54,240 nt of DNA from Halorubrum sp. F4 (lineage in GTDB: Archaea; Halobacteriota; Halobacteria; Halobacteriales; Haloferacaceae), in the NCBI RefSeq assembly GCF_027257195.1, contig NZ_JAPDFS010000002.1:646760-700999 (forward strand). The letters run 5' to 3'. Both the position numbers and the translations under genes were made by a program. Under the pieces are notes generated by a model. The model saw only the letters and a list, made by a program, of their open reading frames with translations, made no database searches and had not been told where the DNA came from. Positions 16,099-24,391 of the stretch are shown piece after piece; position 1 is the stretch's first letter; each line of letters opens with the position of its first letter.

Positions 16099-16589
16099 GC
16101 GTGCCGGACGACGATCGACCGGAGCCCAGTCCCGCACGGGTCGTCGCCGACGCGGACGTGTTGGCGGCGGACCTCCTCGTCGGCGGGGCCGCCCGCGACG
16201 CGCTCGATCACCTCCGGGGACACTCCTGGACGACGCTCGTCGCCAGCGACGCCCTCCTCGACGACGTGGAGGCGGTGGTGGCGACGCTTGCCGACCCGGG
16301 ACTCGCGCGCGACTGGCGGGCACGGCTGGCCGCGTGGCGCGAGCCCGTGTCCCATCCCGCCGGCGACCATCCGGCGCTGGCGTCGGCGTATCACGGCGGC
16401 GCGATGCAGGTGATCAGCCTCGATCCGGCGCTGACGAGCCCGGGAGCGGCCGCGGGGCTCCGCGACCGGTTCCCCGTGAGCGTGCGCGAGCCGCGGGCGT
16501 TCGCGACCGTGTTCTCGCCCGCGCGGCTCTACCCCGAGGTCGTCGGCGGCGAGTACCCCGGACCGGACCGGGACACGCGGGAGTGGTAG
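16095..16589 (+). CDS. PIN-like domain protein
   Basis: A 164-residue soluble protein. It opens with V-V-A-D-A-D-V-L-A-A-D, which matches the first strand and acidic residues of PIN-domain nucleases. W-T-T-L-V-A-S-D-A-L-L-D-D follows where PIN proteins have their second conserved helix, and S-L-D-P-A-L-T falls where a third acidic residue is expected. Whether all metal ligands are present is uncertain, so RNase activity is unproven. It is translationally coupled to the 47-residue ORF and converges with the XTP/dITP pyrophosphatase gene. Confidence 0.65.
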   Translation: MSVPDDDRPEPSPARVVADADVLAADLLVGGAARDALDHLRGHSWTTLVASDALLDDVEAVVATLADPGLARDWRARLAAWREPVSHPAGDHPALASAYHGGAMQVISLDPALTSPGAAAGLRDRFPVSVREPRAFATVFSPARLYPEVVGGEYPGPDRDTREW

Positions 16590-16603
16590 GAGGTGACTCC
16601 CCG

Positions 16604-17257
16604 CTACCGATCCGCGTACCACTCCGCGAACTTCTCCAACGCCCGCCCGCGGTGGGAGACCGCGTTCTTCCGGTCGGTGTCCATCTCCGCGAACGTCTCG
16701 CCGTCGTGTTCGAAGATCGGGTCGTAGCCGAATCCGCCGTCGCCGCGCGGGGCGACGATCCGGCCGGGGACGTAGCCCTCGAAGAGCTTGACCGGAAGGG
16801 GATCGGCGCGTTCGGTGTCGCCGCCGACCCCGTCCGCGTTCGCGTCTCCCGGTCCCGCGGCCGCGGCGGCGACGCGGTCGCCCCGGTCGACGGGGTCGGG
16901 ACTGGCGGCGAACCCCTCGCCGTCGCAGTACGCGAGGGTACACCGAAACGCCGCCCGACGATCCTCGAGCGAGCGGGCGATCTCCCAGACTCGGTCGATC
17001 CCGAGCGTGTCCTCGACGTACGAGGAGTAGGGTCCGGGAAAGCCGTCGATCCCCTCGACGAACAGTCCCGCGTCGTCGACGAGGACGGGTTCGCCCGCCT
17101 CCCGATACGCCTCGCGGGCACCGCGTGCCGCGATCGGCGCGAGCTCCGCGGCCTGTATCTCCGTGTAGTCGAAGTTCAACTGGCTGACCGAGCCGTCCGC
17201 CAGGTAGCGCTCCGCCTCGCGGACCTTGCCCGGGTTCGTCGTCACGTATCGCAGCAT
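16604..17257 (-). CDS. rdgB: XTP/dITP diphosphatase (Ham1/RdgB family)
   Basis: A 217-residue nucleotide-pool sanitising enzyme that hydrolyses XTP, dITP and ITP to monophosphates. The N terminus T-T-N-P-G-K-V-R-E is the triphosphate-binding signature (usually T-x-N-x-x-K). V-D-D-A-G-L-F-V-E provides the catalytic Asp pair, G-F-G-Y-D-P-I-F the substrate loop, and K-N-A-V-S-H-R-G-R-A-L the base-recognition helix. A loop of about 35 residues rich in Asp, Ala and Gly is inserted near residues 125-160, making it longer than the typical 185-200 residues. ATG 17257 begins right at the family motif; the longer frame runs antisense through the SHOCT gene. Confidence 0.93.
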   Translation of the reverse strand: MLRYVTTNPGKVREAERYLADGSVSQLNFDYTEIQAAELAPIAARGAREAYREAGEPVLVDDAGLFVEGIDGFPGPYSSYVEDTLGIDRVWEIARSLEDRRAAFRCTLAYCDGEGFAASPDPVDRGDRVAAAAAGPGDANADGVGGDTERADPLPVKLFEGYVPGRIVAPRGDGGFGYDPIFEHDGETFAEMDTDRKNAVSHRGRALEKFAEWYADR

Positions 17258-17351
17258 TCGGCGACGACTGCGCGAGCGCGACGGGAATACCCGTCGATGC
17301 GGGCTCCACGCGGCGACACGCTTTTGCGCCGGCGACCGGAAACGACCGCCC

Positions 17352-17780
17352 ATGGCTGCCCTCCCACGCTTCGAGAAGAAACGGCTCATGGGGCTCATCG
17401 CGGTCCTCTCGTTCGGACTGACGTCGCTGTTCGCGGTGCTCGAACTCGGCGTTCTCATCCCGGCGACGTTCGTGTTCGGCTTCCTGGTCCTGCTCCCGGT
17501 CGTCGCGATACTCGGCGAGGACTTCCCGCTCGTCGAGCCCGCCGACGGGGCGGAGACGACGGCCGCGAGGAGCAGATCGACCCACGAGGACCCGGTCGCC
17601 GCCCTTCGGAACCGGTACGCGACCGGCGAGATCGACGAGGCGGAGTTCGAACGGCGGCTGGATCGACTCCTCGAGACCGAGGGACTCGAGGGGACCGTCG
17701 ACCGGGGCGGATCCCGGGAGCGGGACGGCGGGACTTCGGACCTCGAGGCGGAGTTGGAGTCGGACTCCACGTCGCCCTGA
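17352..17780 (+). CDS. SHOCT-domain membrane protein
   Basis: A 142-residue protein with two adjacent membrane helices (about 12-30 and 34-53) and a cytoplasmic tail. The tail carries a SHOCT motif at about 78-102 (D-P-V-A-A-L-R-N-R-Y-A-T-G-E-I-D, then E-F-E-R-R-L-D-R-L-L) and ends in a charged, disordered stretch. SHOCT modules are short helical oligomerisation units common in archaeal membrane proteins. Function is unknown. It is divergent from the XTP/dITP diphosphatase gene across 94 bases. Confidence 0.78.
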   Translation: MAALPRFEKKRLMGLIAVLSFGLTSLFAVLELGVLIPATFVFGFLVLLPVVAILGEDFPLVEPADGAETTAARSRSTHEDPVAALRNRYATGEIDEAEFERRLDRLLETEGLEGTVDRGGSRERDGGTSDLEAELESDSTSP

Positions 17781-17871
17781 GGAGATCGGAGGATCGTCTC
17801 CGGTGGCGTTCACGGAGATCCACGGAGAACGCCTCGCGCTTCAGCACGGGGAGGACTCGATCGGACAGTCG

Positions 17872-18024
17872 TCAGTCGGACAGTCGTACGTCCGGGGCGG
17901 CCTTGAACCGATCGAGACACTGATCGCAGAGATACAGATCCATCTCACGCTGCTCCGCTTCCCGCTCGAAAACGAGGCTGAATCGGTCCGAAGAGGGCTT
18001 GCCGCAATGCGTACAGCGTGTCAC
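17872..18024 (-). CDS. Small CxxC zinc-finger protein
   Basis: A 50-residue ORF starting at GTG 18024: M-T-R-C-T-H-C-G-K at the N terminus and L-Y-L-C-D-Q-C-L-D near the C terminus. C4/C7 and C33/C36 form a zinc-ribbon-like four-cysteine site. The layout (C-x2-C, about 25 residues with an F-x-L-x-F-E strand, C-x2-C) is that of the abundant haloarchaeal micro-zinc-finger proteins and resembles the 85-residue protein at 25333. An AT-rich TATA element 20-30 bases upstream supports a leaderless start. A function as RNA/DNA or protein adaptor is only a guess. Confidence 0.75.
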   Translation of the reverse strand: MTRCTHCGKPSSDRFSLVFEREAEQREMDLYLCDQCLDRFKAAPDVRLSD

Positions 18025-18043
18025 ACGGACTTCAGAACTTCTC

Positions 18044-18054
18044 AAAATAAATAC
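18044..18054 (-). promoter_or_regulatory. TATA element for the small zinc-finger gene
   Basis: Read on the minus strand, GTATTTATTTT lies 20-30 bases before the GTG at 18024. It is the only such AT-rich run nearby. Confidence 0.55.
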
Positions 18055-18135
18055 GTTACTTAACCAATGCTATCACGGGACAGTACGGGCGTACGGTACT
18101 TCCCCGATCGGTTCAGTACGGTCGAGGTCCACTCT

Positions 18136-18258
18136 TCAGGTCGTTTTCGTCCGAAACAGCGGATCATGTAGCTCCTCGACTCGGCTAACGACGTCGTCGG
18201 AGACGAGATACGACGGGATCGCGAACCGATCGCGTTCGAACCGTTCGATAGCGGACAC
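18136..18258 (-). pseudogene. Possible gene fragment or very small ORF
   Basis: On the minus strand a frame with haloarchaeal codon use and plausible amino-acid flow runs from about 18300 to a TGA at 18136 (…F-P-L-A-H-E-N-R-S-V-S…, then V-S-D-D-V-V-S-R-V-E-E-L-H-D-P-L-F). A stop lies immediately upstream and no ATG is available. The only start in a sensible place is GTG 18258, which gives 40 residues. It looks like the C-terminal end of a larger protein whose front part is missing, but a genuine tiny gene cannot be excluded. No family is recognised. Confidence 0.3.
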
Positions 18259-18340
18259 GGACCGGTTCTCGTGAGCGAGCGGGAACGCCGCGATCCGATC
18301 GACAAGACTCTTGAGTCACACCCGCCAGGAACGGACGGAC

Positions 18341-19657
18341 ATGTTGGTAACCGGGACCGTCATCGCCGACGCCGAGACCGTCATCGACGACGGGGCGGTC
18401 GTCGTCGAGGGCGACACGATCGCCGCGGTGGGCGACGCGGAAACCCTCCGTGAGACGTACCCCGACCACGAGCGACGGGCGTTCGACCTCGTCGCGCCCG
18501 GGCTGGTCGGCGGCCACGTCCACTCCGTCCAGTCGCTCGGGCGGGGGATCGCCGACGACGACGCCCTCCTCGACTGGCTCTTCGAGGCCGTGTTGCCGAT
18601 GGAGGCGGCGATGGACGCCGAGGCGACGCGGGCGGCCGCCGAACTCGGCTACCTCGAGTGTCTCGAGTCCGGGACGACGACCGTCGTCGACCACCTCTCC
18701 GTGAACCACGCGGCGGAGGCGTTCGAGGCGGCGATCGAGACGGGGATCCGCGGGCGACTCGGCAAGGTGTTGATGGACAAGGAGTCGCCCGACGGACTGC
18801 TGGAGGACACCGACGAGGCCCTCGCGGAGAGCGAGGCGCTGATCGAGAGGTATCACGGCGCGGCCGACGGTCGGGTTCGCTACGCGGTCACGCCGCGGTT
18901 CGCCGTCACCTGCAGCGAGGCGTGTCTCCGCGGCTGTCGCGACCTCGCCGACCGCCACGACGGCGTGACGATCCACACCCACGCCAGCGAGAACGAGGAC
19001 GAGATCGAGACGGTCGAGGCCGCGACCGGGAGGCGAAACGTCCACTGGCTCGACGAGGTCGGCCTCACCGGGCCGGACGTGACGCTCGCGCACTGCGTCC
19101 ACACCGACGAGAGCGAGCGCGAGGTCCTCGCCGAGACGGACACGGTGGTCACCCACTGCCCCTCCTCGAACATGAAACTCGCCTCGGGGATCGCCCCGAT
19201 ACACGACTACCTCGACCGCGGGATCACGGTGGCGCTCGGCAACGACGGGCCGCCGTGTAACAACACGCTCGATCCCTTCACGGAGATGCGGCAGGCGAGC
19301 CTCCTCGGGAAGGTGGACGCCCGCGACCCGACCCGTCTGCCGGCCGGGACGGTCCTGGAGATGGCGACGGAGAACGGCGCGCGCGCCGCGGGCTTCGACC
19401 GGATCGGGCGGCTCGCGCCGGGATACGCGGCCGACCTGATCGGGATCACGACCGAGCGGACGCGGGCGACCCCGGTCCACGACCCGGTCTCGCATCTCGT
19501 GTACGCCGCCCACGGCGACGACGTGGTCTTCACGATGGTCGACGGCGAGGTCCGGTACGACGGCGGCGAACACGTCGGAGTCGACGCCGCGGCGGTCCGC
19601 GCCCGTGCGACCCGGCAGGCCGAACGGGTCGTCGCCGAGGCGGGGATCGAGGACTGA
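18341..19657 (+). CDS. dadD: 5'-deoxyadenosine/S-adenosylhomocysteine deaminase-type amidohydrolase
   Basis: A 438-residue cytoplasmic metal-dependent hydrolase of the TrzA/AtzA/MtaD group. Metal ligands are in G-H-V-H at about 58-61, the H-T-H-A-S-E motif near 215 and A-H-C-V-H near 250, with the catalytic Asp in G-N-D-G near 303. H-C-P-S-S-N-M-K-L between them is typical of deaminases of 5'-deoxyadenosine, methylthioadenosine and SAH. The archaeal DadD enzymes take this role in recycling S-adenosylmethionine by-products. Substrate choice within the family is uncertain. ATG 18341 is preferred to an upstream TTG. The BASS transporter follows on the same strand after 115 bases. Confidence 0.8.
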   Translation: MLVTGTVIADAETVIDDGAVVVEGDTIAAVGDAETLRETYPDHERRAFDLVAPGLVGGHVHSVQSLGRGIADDDALLDWLFEAVLPMEAAMDAEATRAAAELGYLECLESGTTTVVDHLSVNHAAEAFEAAIETGIRGRLGKVLMDKESPDGLLEDTDEALAESEALIERYHGAADGRVRYAVTPRFAVTCSEACLRGCRDLADRHDGVTIHTHASENEDEIETVEAATGRRNVHWLDEVGLTGPDVTLAHCVHTDESEREVLAETDTVVTHCPSSNMKLASGIAPIHDYLDRGITVALGNDGPPCNNTLDPFTEMRQASLLGKVDARDPTRLPAGTVLEMATENGARAAGFDRIGRLAPGYAADLIGITTERTRATPVHDPVSHLVYAAHGDDVVFTMVDGEVRYDGGEHVGVDAAAVRARATRQAERVVAEAGIED

Positions 19658-19772
19658 CCTCGTCCGGGATCGAGAGCTGACTCGGGGATCCGGACGACCT
19701 TCCCGGAAGCGACGGAGTGAAAGGCCGGATCCAACGAACGTCCAGTATGGACCGCAAACGGAGGGTCATTTC

Positions 19773-20762
19773 GTGAGCATCGGAACCGACGGGATCCGAC
19801 GGGCGAGCCGGATCGCGAGCAGGTACTTCGTCGTCTGGGTGCTCGTCGCCTCGGCGCTGGCGCTGTACTCGCCCGGGACGTTCACCCCGATCGCGCCGTA
19901 CATCACGCCGCTTCTCGGGATCATCATGCTCGGGATGGGGCTCACGCTCGAGCCGGTCGACCTCAAGCGACTCGTCGAGCGACCCCGCGACGTGGCGATC
20001 GGCGCGGTCGCCCAGTGGCTCGTGATGCCGCTGGCGGCGTGGGCGCTCGTGGTCGCGTTCGACCTGCCGAACGCGCTCGCGGTCGGACTGATACTCGTCG
20101 GCGCCGCCCCCGGCGGGACCGCCTCGAACGTGATGACCTACCTCGGGAAGGGGGACGTGGCCCTCTCGGTGGCGATCACGACCGTCACGACGCTCGCCGC
20201 GCCGCTCGTCATGCCCGCGTGGGTCGTGTTCATCCTCGGGGAGAGCCTCGAGGTGACGTTCATGGAGATGTTCGTCACCATCGTCCAGATCGTGGTGATC
20301 CCGGTCGTGCTCGGGTTCGCGATCCGGTACGTCCTCGACCGGAAGGCCCCGCGCGTGGCCGAGGTCGGCCTCGACGTGTTCCCGGCGGTGAGCGTCGCGG
20401 CCATCGTCGCCATCGTCGCCGCCGTCGTCGGCCTCAACGTCGAGAACATCCTGACCGCGGCGGCGCTGGCGTTCGCGGCCGTCGTGATCCACAACGGGAT
20501 CGGGATCGGCGCGGGCTACGGCATCGGGCAGGCGACCGGGATGTCCGAGGACCGGGCCCGCGCCTGTGCGTTCGAGGTCGGCCTCCAGAACAGCGGGCTC
20601 GCGGTCGCGCTCGCGACGTCGTTTTTCAGCCCGGAGGCGGCGCTGATCCCGGCGCTGTTCTCGGTCTGGCACAACGTCTCGGGACCGGCGCTGGCGAGCT
20701 ACTTCTCGGCGAATCCGCCCGCCGACGCCGCCGCGGGGGCGGAGCCGTCGACGGCCGACTGA
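19773..20762 (+). CDS. Bile acid:sodium symporter (BASS/SBF) family transporter
   Basis: A 329-residue polytopic protein with nine or ten hydrophobic helices. L-G-M-G-L-T-L near 55 and the A-P-G-G-T-A-S-N-V motif near 112 are hallmarks of BASS transporters. E-V-G-L-Q-N-S-G-L-A near 270 provides the second crossover motif that coordinates Na+. Relatives move organic anions such as pyruvate or other carboxylates with sodium; the cargo here is unknown. The start is GTG 19773, because the longer frame adds about 56 Arg/Pro-rich residues. Confidence 0.85.
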   Translation: MSIGTDGIRRASRIASRYFVVWVLVASALALYSPGTFTPIAPYITPLLGIIMLGMGLTLEPVDLKRLVERPRDVAIGAVAQWLVMPLAAWALVVAFDLPNALAVGLILVGAAPGGTASNVMTYLGKGDVALSVAITTVTTLAAPLVMPAWVVFILGESLEVTFMEMFVTIVQIVVIPVVLGFAIRYVLDRKAPRVAEVGLDVFPAVSVAAIVAIVAAVVGLNVENILTAAALAFAAVVIHNGIGIGAGYGIGQATGMSEDRARACAFEVGLQNSGLAVALATSFFSPEAALIPALFSVWHNVSGPALASYFSANPPADAAAGAEPSTAD

Positions 20763-20796
20763 GTGGGTCGAAGACGGCGTCGGACGCGATCGGCCG

Positions 20797-21198
20797 CTAG
20801 GGAGACGATCTGACCGAGGACGGCGACTCGGGCACCGACCGCGCCCACCGGACGGCGGTCGCGGGGTCGTTGAACGCCTCGACGGTGATGTCCTCGATGG
20901 CGATCGTCCGCTGGATGTACTGCCGTTTCGACCGTTCCCCGACGACGGCGAAGCGGTCGACGCCGTGGGCGACCGCGATCTGTGTGGACTCGCGGAGCGT
21001 CAGTCGACCCGCGTCCGAACACGGCCGACTCGTCCGCACGGCGATCACGACGGCGTCGACGTCGCGGTCGGCGATGAGAGTCCGCCATCGGTCGAGCAGC
21101 GCCTCGCCGGCGGCGGGGCTGATCCCCGTCCCGTGCGGGAACTCCACGACGAGAACTCCGTCATCGACCCGCGTCGACCATCGCTCGCCCGATTCCAT
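20797..21198 (-). CDS. STAS/SpoIIAA-like haloarchaeal protein
   Basis: A 133-residue soluble protein. Alternating strands and helices (G-V-L-V-V-E-F-P near 12, A-V-V-I-A-V-R near 48, R-F-A-V-V-G-E near 85, F-N-D-P-A-T-A-V-R-W-A at the C terminus) resemble the STAS/SpoIIAA lipid-binding fold. The F-x-D-x-x-x-A-x-x-W-A ending is common there. No phosphorylatable Ser motif can be assigned. ATG 21198 is supported by a TATA element 24-31 bases upstream; the extra N terminus of the longer frame contains that promoter. Confidence 0.65.
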   Translation of the reverse strand: MESGERWSTRVDDGVLVVEFPHGTGISPAAGEALLDRWRTLIADRDVDAVVIAVRTSRPCSDAGRLTLRESTQIAVAHGVDRFAVVGERSKRQYIQRTIAIEDITVEAFNDPATAVRWARSVPESPSSVRSSP

Positions 21199-21221
21199 GC
21201 GATCGGATCGCGGACCGTGGA

Positions 21222-21229
21222 GCATAAAC
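21222..21229 (-). promoter_or_regulatory. TATA element for the STAS-like gene
   Basis: GTTTATGC on the minus strand, 24-31 bases before ATG 21198, consistent with a leaderless start. Confidence 0.55.
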
Positions 21230-21374
21230 GCTCGCACCCGAATATCAGATCAGGTAATTATGGAGGGCACGGTACCGATCCGGAAGGGATCATCCTGCGG
21301 ACGGAGAATCCGCGGATATCCGTGTGAGTTCTCGTTATCACGTTCCGGGATCGGACGGGATCCGGTCCTCGGAG

Positions 21375-22184
21375 TCACTCGTCGCCAGCGCGGTCGCGAA
21401 CCACCTCAACCACGCGTTCGGCGAGGGCCTCGAAGTCCGCCGCGTCGGGGACGGCGTCGACGTCGAATCCGAGATCCCTCGCGGTTTCGGCGGTCGGCGG
21501 GCCTATCGCGCCCACGACGGCGTCGTTCGCTCCGGAGAGCGCCGCCTCACGGATCCCCCGATCGTCGGCGGCCGCGAGGAAGTGCTCGACGGTGAGCGAG
21601 GAGGTGAACGCGAGCGCGTCGAGGTCTCCGGCGGCGGCCAGTTCGGCCGACTCGCCCGCCTCGGGCGGCCGCGTCAGTCGGTAGAGGACCGTCTCGGTCA
21701 CGTCCGCGCCGGCGTCGTGGAGTCCCTCGAGCAGCACGTCGCTCCCGTGGTCCGAGCGCGCGATCTCGACGCGCTCGTCGGCGATCCGGTCACGGAGGGC
21801 CGCCACGAGCCCCGCGGAGGTGTACTCCTCGGGAACGAGATCGACGTCCCAGCCGGCCTCGCGAGCCGCGGCGGCCGTCGACGGGCCGATGGTGACGAGC
21901 GTCGCGTCGCCGGGAGTCCATCCCGCCGCAGCGGCGAGCTCGACGCCCGTCTTGCTCGTGAGTACGACGAACGCGGCGTTATCCGCCGGAACCGCGTCCG
22001 TCGGCTCGACCGCGAGCATCGGGTCCGGTACGGGGGTCGCTCCCAGCGACGCGAGCAGGTCGACCGCCTCGTCGATCCGCTCGTCGTCCGGGCGGAAGAC
22101 CGCGACGCGCGGGCCGGCGTCGACTCCGTCGTCGGGCGAAGCCCGACTGCCGGAGGCGCGTCGCGCCTCGCTGTCGTCGCTCAC
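21375..22184 (-). CDS. hemD: Uroporphyrinogen-III synthase
   Basis: A 269-residue enzyme that cyclises and inverts hydroxymethylbilane to uroporphyrinogen III. The two-lobed HemD fold is visible as paired strand patterns: R-V-A-V-F-R-P and F-V-V-L-T-S-K-T-G-V in the first lobe, V-E-I-A-R-S-D-H-G-S and A-L-A-F-T-S-S-L-T-V in the second. A-I-G-P-P-T-A-E-T-A closes the domain; this G-P-x-T-A motif is the family's best-conserved stretch. A Ser/Asp/Arg-rich tail of about 25 residues precedes the domain. It begins with GTG overlapping the cobA stop by 4 bases and is the last gene of hemC-cobA-hemD. Confidence 0.9.
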   Translation of the reverse strand: MSDDSEARRASGSRASPDDGVDAGPRVAVFRPDDERIDEAVDLLASLGATPVPDPMLAVEPTDAVPADNAAFVVLTSKTGVELAAAAGWTPGDATLVTIGPSTAAAAREAGWDVDLVPEEYTSAGLVAALRDRIADERVEIARSDHGSDVLLEGLHDAGADVTETVLYRLTRPPEAGESAELAAAGDLDALAFTSSLTVEHFLAAADDRGIREAALSGANDAVVGAIGPPTAETARDLGFDVDAVPDAADFEALAERVVEVVRDRAGDE

Positions 22185-23041
22185 GCGTCGTCACCGCCCT
22201 GTTCGGGTTCCGCGGAAGCCTCCGCGTTCGTCAGAAATTCGACGACGCGGTCGCGGGTCGCGGCCACGTCCCCGATCACCGTGATCGCGGGCGGCTCGAT
22301 CCCGGCGTCGTCGCGGACGTCGACGATCGTCTCCAGGGTGCCGGTCGCGACGCGCATGTCGGGCCACGTCGCACGCTCGACGAGCGCGACCGGCGTGTCG
22401 GGGGGCATTCCTGCCGCACGAAGCTCGGCGGTGTACGCCGGAAGTTTCCCGACGCCCATCAGGACGACGACGGTGCCGCCGGTCGCCGCGAGCGCGTCCC
22501 AGTCGACGGCCGACTCGTCCTTCGTCGGGTCCTCGTGGCCGGTGACGAACGAGACCGAGGAGGCGTGATCGCGGTGGGTAACGGGGATCCCGGCGACCGC
22601 GGGCCCCGCGATCGCGGAGGTGACGCCGGGGACGACCTCGAAGGGGATCCCGGCGTCCGCGAGGTGTTCGGCCTCCTCGCCGCCGCGGCCGAAGACGAAC
22701 GGATCGCCGCCCTTGAGCCGGACGACCGACCTCCCCTCGCGGGCCAGCTCGACCAGCCGCCGGTTCGTGTACTCCTGGGGAGTCCACTCGCCGCCCGCGC
22801 GCTTGCCGACGTCCTCCCGTTTCGTTTCGGGGATCCGCCCGAGGATCTCCGGGCCGGGCAGCTTGTCGTGAAGCACGACGTCCGCCTCGTCGATCAGCCG
22901 CGCCGCCTTGACCGTCAGCAGGTCCGGGTCGCCCGGTCCGGAGCCGACGAGGTACACCGTGCCGACGTCGTCGTCGGGAGCGACGTCTCGGTCGTCGGGA
23001 GCGCGGTCGTTCGCGGTCGAGTCCGGCTCGTCTTCAGGCAT
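22181..23041 (-). CDS. cobA: Uroporphyrinogen-III C-methyltransferase
   Basis: A 286-residue SAM-dependent enzyme that methylates uroporphyrinogen III at C2 and C7 to precorrin-2, the branch point to siroheme, cobalamin and the archaeal alternative heme route. Motifs are V-G-S-G-P-G-D-P-D-L-L-T near 29, the R-L-K-G-G-D-P-F-V-F-G-R-G-G-E-E block near 108, V-V-P-G-V-T-S-A-I-A near 137 and P-V-T-H-R near 152. About 25 acidic residues precede the catalytic domain. There is no fused HemD or CysG domain. It overlaps hemC by 8 bases and hemD by 4. Confidence 0.94.
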   Translation of the reverse strand: MPEDEPDSTANDRAPDDRDVAPDDDVGTVYLVGSGPGDPDLLTVKAARLIDEADVVLHDKLPGPEILGRIPETKREDVGKRAGGEWTPQEYTNRRLVELAREGRSVVRLKGGDPFVFGRGGEEAEHLADAGIPFEVVPGVTSAIAGPAVAGIPVTHRDHASSVSFVTGHEDPTKDESAVDWDALAATGGTVVVLMGVGKLPAYTAELRAAGMPPDTPVALVERATWPDMRVATGTLETIVDVRDDAGIEPPAITVIGDVAATRDRVVEFLTNAEASAEPEQGGDDA

Positions 23042-24173
23042 CCGCGTCGACCTCCTCGCGGGCCTCGGCGATCAGCTCCGCCGCGCCGCGGTCGGCGAGG
23101 TCCGCCGCGAACGACGCGGCCGCCGTCGCGTGCGATCGGATCGGGAGGTCGCGCGTCCCGCTCACCTCCTCGGTGCCGTCCGTCGAGAGCACGCGGACCC
23201 GGACGTGGACGTGTTCGCCCTGAACGAGCGCCGAGACGCCGATCGGCGCGATACAGCCGCCGTTGAGCTCGGCGAGCACCGTCCGTTCGACGGTCGCCGC
23301 GACCCGGGTTCGGGGGTGATCGACCGCCGACCGCACCGCCTCGACGACCTCGTCGTCCGTCGCGGTCACGGCGATGGCACCCTGCCCGGCCGCGGGGACG
23401 AACTCCTCGCGGGAGAGCCGGGTCGTCCCGACCTCGTCGAGCAGGTTCGACCGCCGGAGCCCCGCCTCCGCCAGCACGAGCGCGTCGTACTCCTCTTCGA
23501 CTTTCCGCTCCATCGCCGAGCGTTCGAGGTCCGACAGCGAGTCGAACCACTCCTCGACGCTCCGATCGAACTCCTCGGGGTCGTCCGGATCGGCGGTCTC
23601 CTCGTCGTCCTCAGTGGTCTCCTCGTCCTCCTCGGCGGTCAACGCGGCGTCCTCCCCGGAAGCGATCAGTCGGCGCTCGTGTTCCGCCTGGAGCCCGGGC
23701 GCGAGCAGCTTCTCGATCCGGGTGTCGACGTTGCCGCGGATCGGCTCGACGACGAGGTCCGGCCGTGTGGCCTTGATCTGGGCGGTCCGCCGGAGCGACC
23801 CGGTGCCGACGACGGCTCCCGAGGGGAGGTCCGCGAGCGCCGCCCCCTCGGGATGAACCAGGACGTCGCCGGAGGCGGCGCGCTCGGGAACGCCGGCGAC
23901 GACGAGGTCGTCGCCGCCCTCCGTGGGGACGTCCTTCATCGAGTGGACGGCGAGGTCGGCGTCGCCGGCGAGCACCTCCTCGTCGAGCGCGCGGACGAAC
24001 GCTCCCGTTCGGCCGAGCCGGTGGATCAGCTCGTCCGGGATCTGGTCGCCACGAGTCTCCACGCGGCGGATATCGACCTCCCGCCGTCGAGTCGCGAGCG
24101 CGTCGCGGACGGTCTCGGCCTGTCGAAGGGCCAGCTCCGACCCGCGAGTGGCGAGGATGAGGGTCTCGGTCAT
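23034..24173 (-). CDS. hemC: Hydroxymethylbilane synthase (porphobilinogen deaminase)
   Basis: A 379-residue enzyme that joins four porphobilinogens into hydroxymethylbilane on a dipyrromethane cofactor. R-G-S-E-L-A-L-R-Q-A is at the N terminus, S-M-K-D-V-P-T near 82, G-T-G-S-L-R-R near 122 and R-G-N-V-D-T-R near 142. The cofactor-binding Cys is in N-G-G-C-I-A-P near 307. A very acidic insertion of about 60 residues (runs of E, D and T) follows the second domain and explains the length compared with about 310 in bacteria. ATG 24173 starts the enzyme at its first strand. A weak TATA-like TTTTGAA lies about 30 bases upstream. It is the first gene of the operon. Confidence 0.94.
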   Translation of the reverse strand: MTETLILATRGSELALRQAETVRDALATRRREVDIRRVETRGDQIPDELIHRLGRTGAFVRALDEEVLAGDADLAVHSMKDVPTEGGDDLVVAGVPERAASGDVLVHPEGAALADLPSGAVVGTGSLRRTAQIKATRPDLVVEPIRGNVDTRIEKLLAPGLQAEHERRLIASGEDAALTAEEDEETTEDDEETADPDDPEEFDRSVEEWFDSLSDLERSAMERKVEEEYDALVLAEAGLRRSNLLDEVGTTRLSREEFVPAAGQGAIAVTATDDEVVEAVRSAVDHPRTRVAATVERTVLAELNGGCIAPIGVSALVQGEHVHVRVRVLSTDGTEEVSGTRDLPIRSHATAAASFAADLADRGAAELIAEAREEVDADA

Positions 24174-24220
24174 GTTCGAACGCAAGCCCCCCGCGTTCAA
24201 AAGCGCACCAGTTCACTTCC

Positions 24221-24285
24221 ACCTTTTTCGAGGAGAGGTTCGCTCGCTCACTGCGTTCGCTTCGAGAACCCCTCCTCGAAAAACC
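24221..24285. repeat. Imperfect inverted repeat upstream of hemC
   Basis: Arms at 24221-24240 and 24266-24285. The inner TTTTTCGAGGAG (24223-24234) is mirrored by CTCCTCGAAAAA (24271-24282), flanked by further matching bases. The 25-base loop is GC-rich. It lies 48 bases upstream of the hemC start and outside the expected transcript. It may be a leftover of a mobile element or a protein-binding site. Confidence 0.55.
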
Positions 24286-24391
24286 TGGAGGGAAAAAGCC
24301 GACTCCGCCGTGTCCGACGGCTCCGTCGGTGAAACGCCTCGCGGTGCTCGGCGTATGCTCAGTACAGGCGGAGAAACGGGCGATCCGTATT

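Noticed and set aside
15795..17813. A 672-codon minus-strand frame spanning the PIN-like, pyrophosphatase and SHOCT region
   Set aside because: It crosses several well-supported genes in both orientations and has Arg-rich low-complexity composition; the pyrophosphatase itself lies in a different minus-strand frame.
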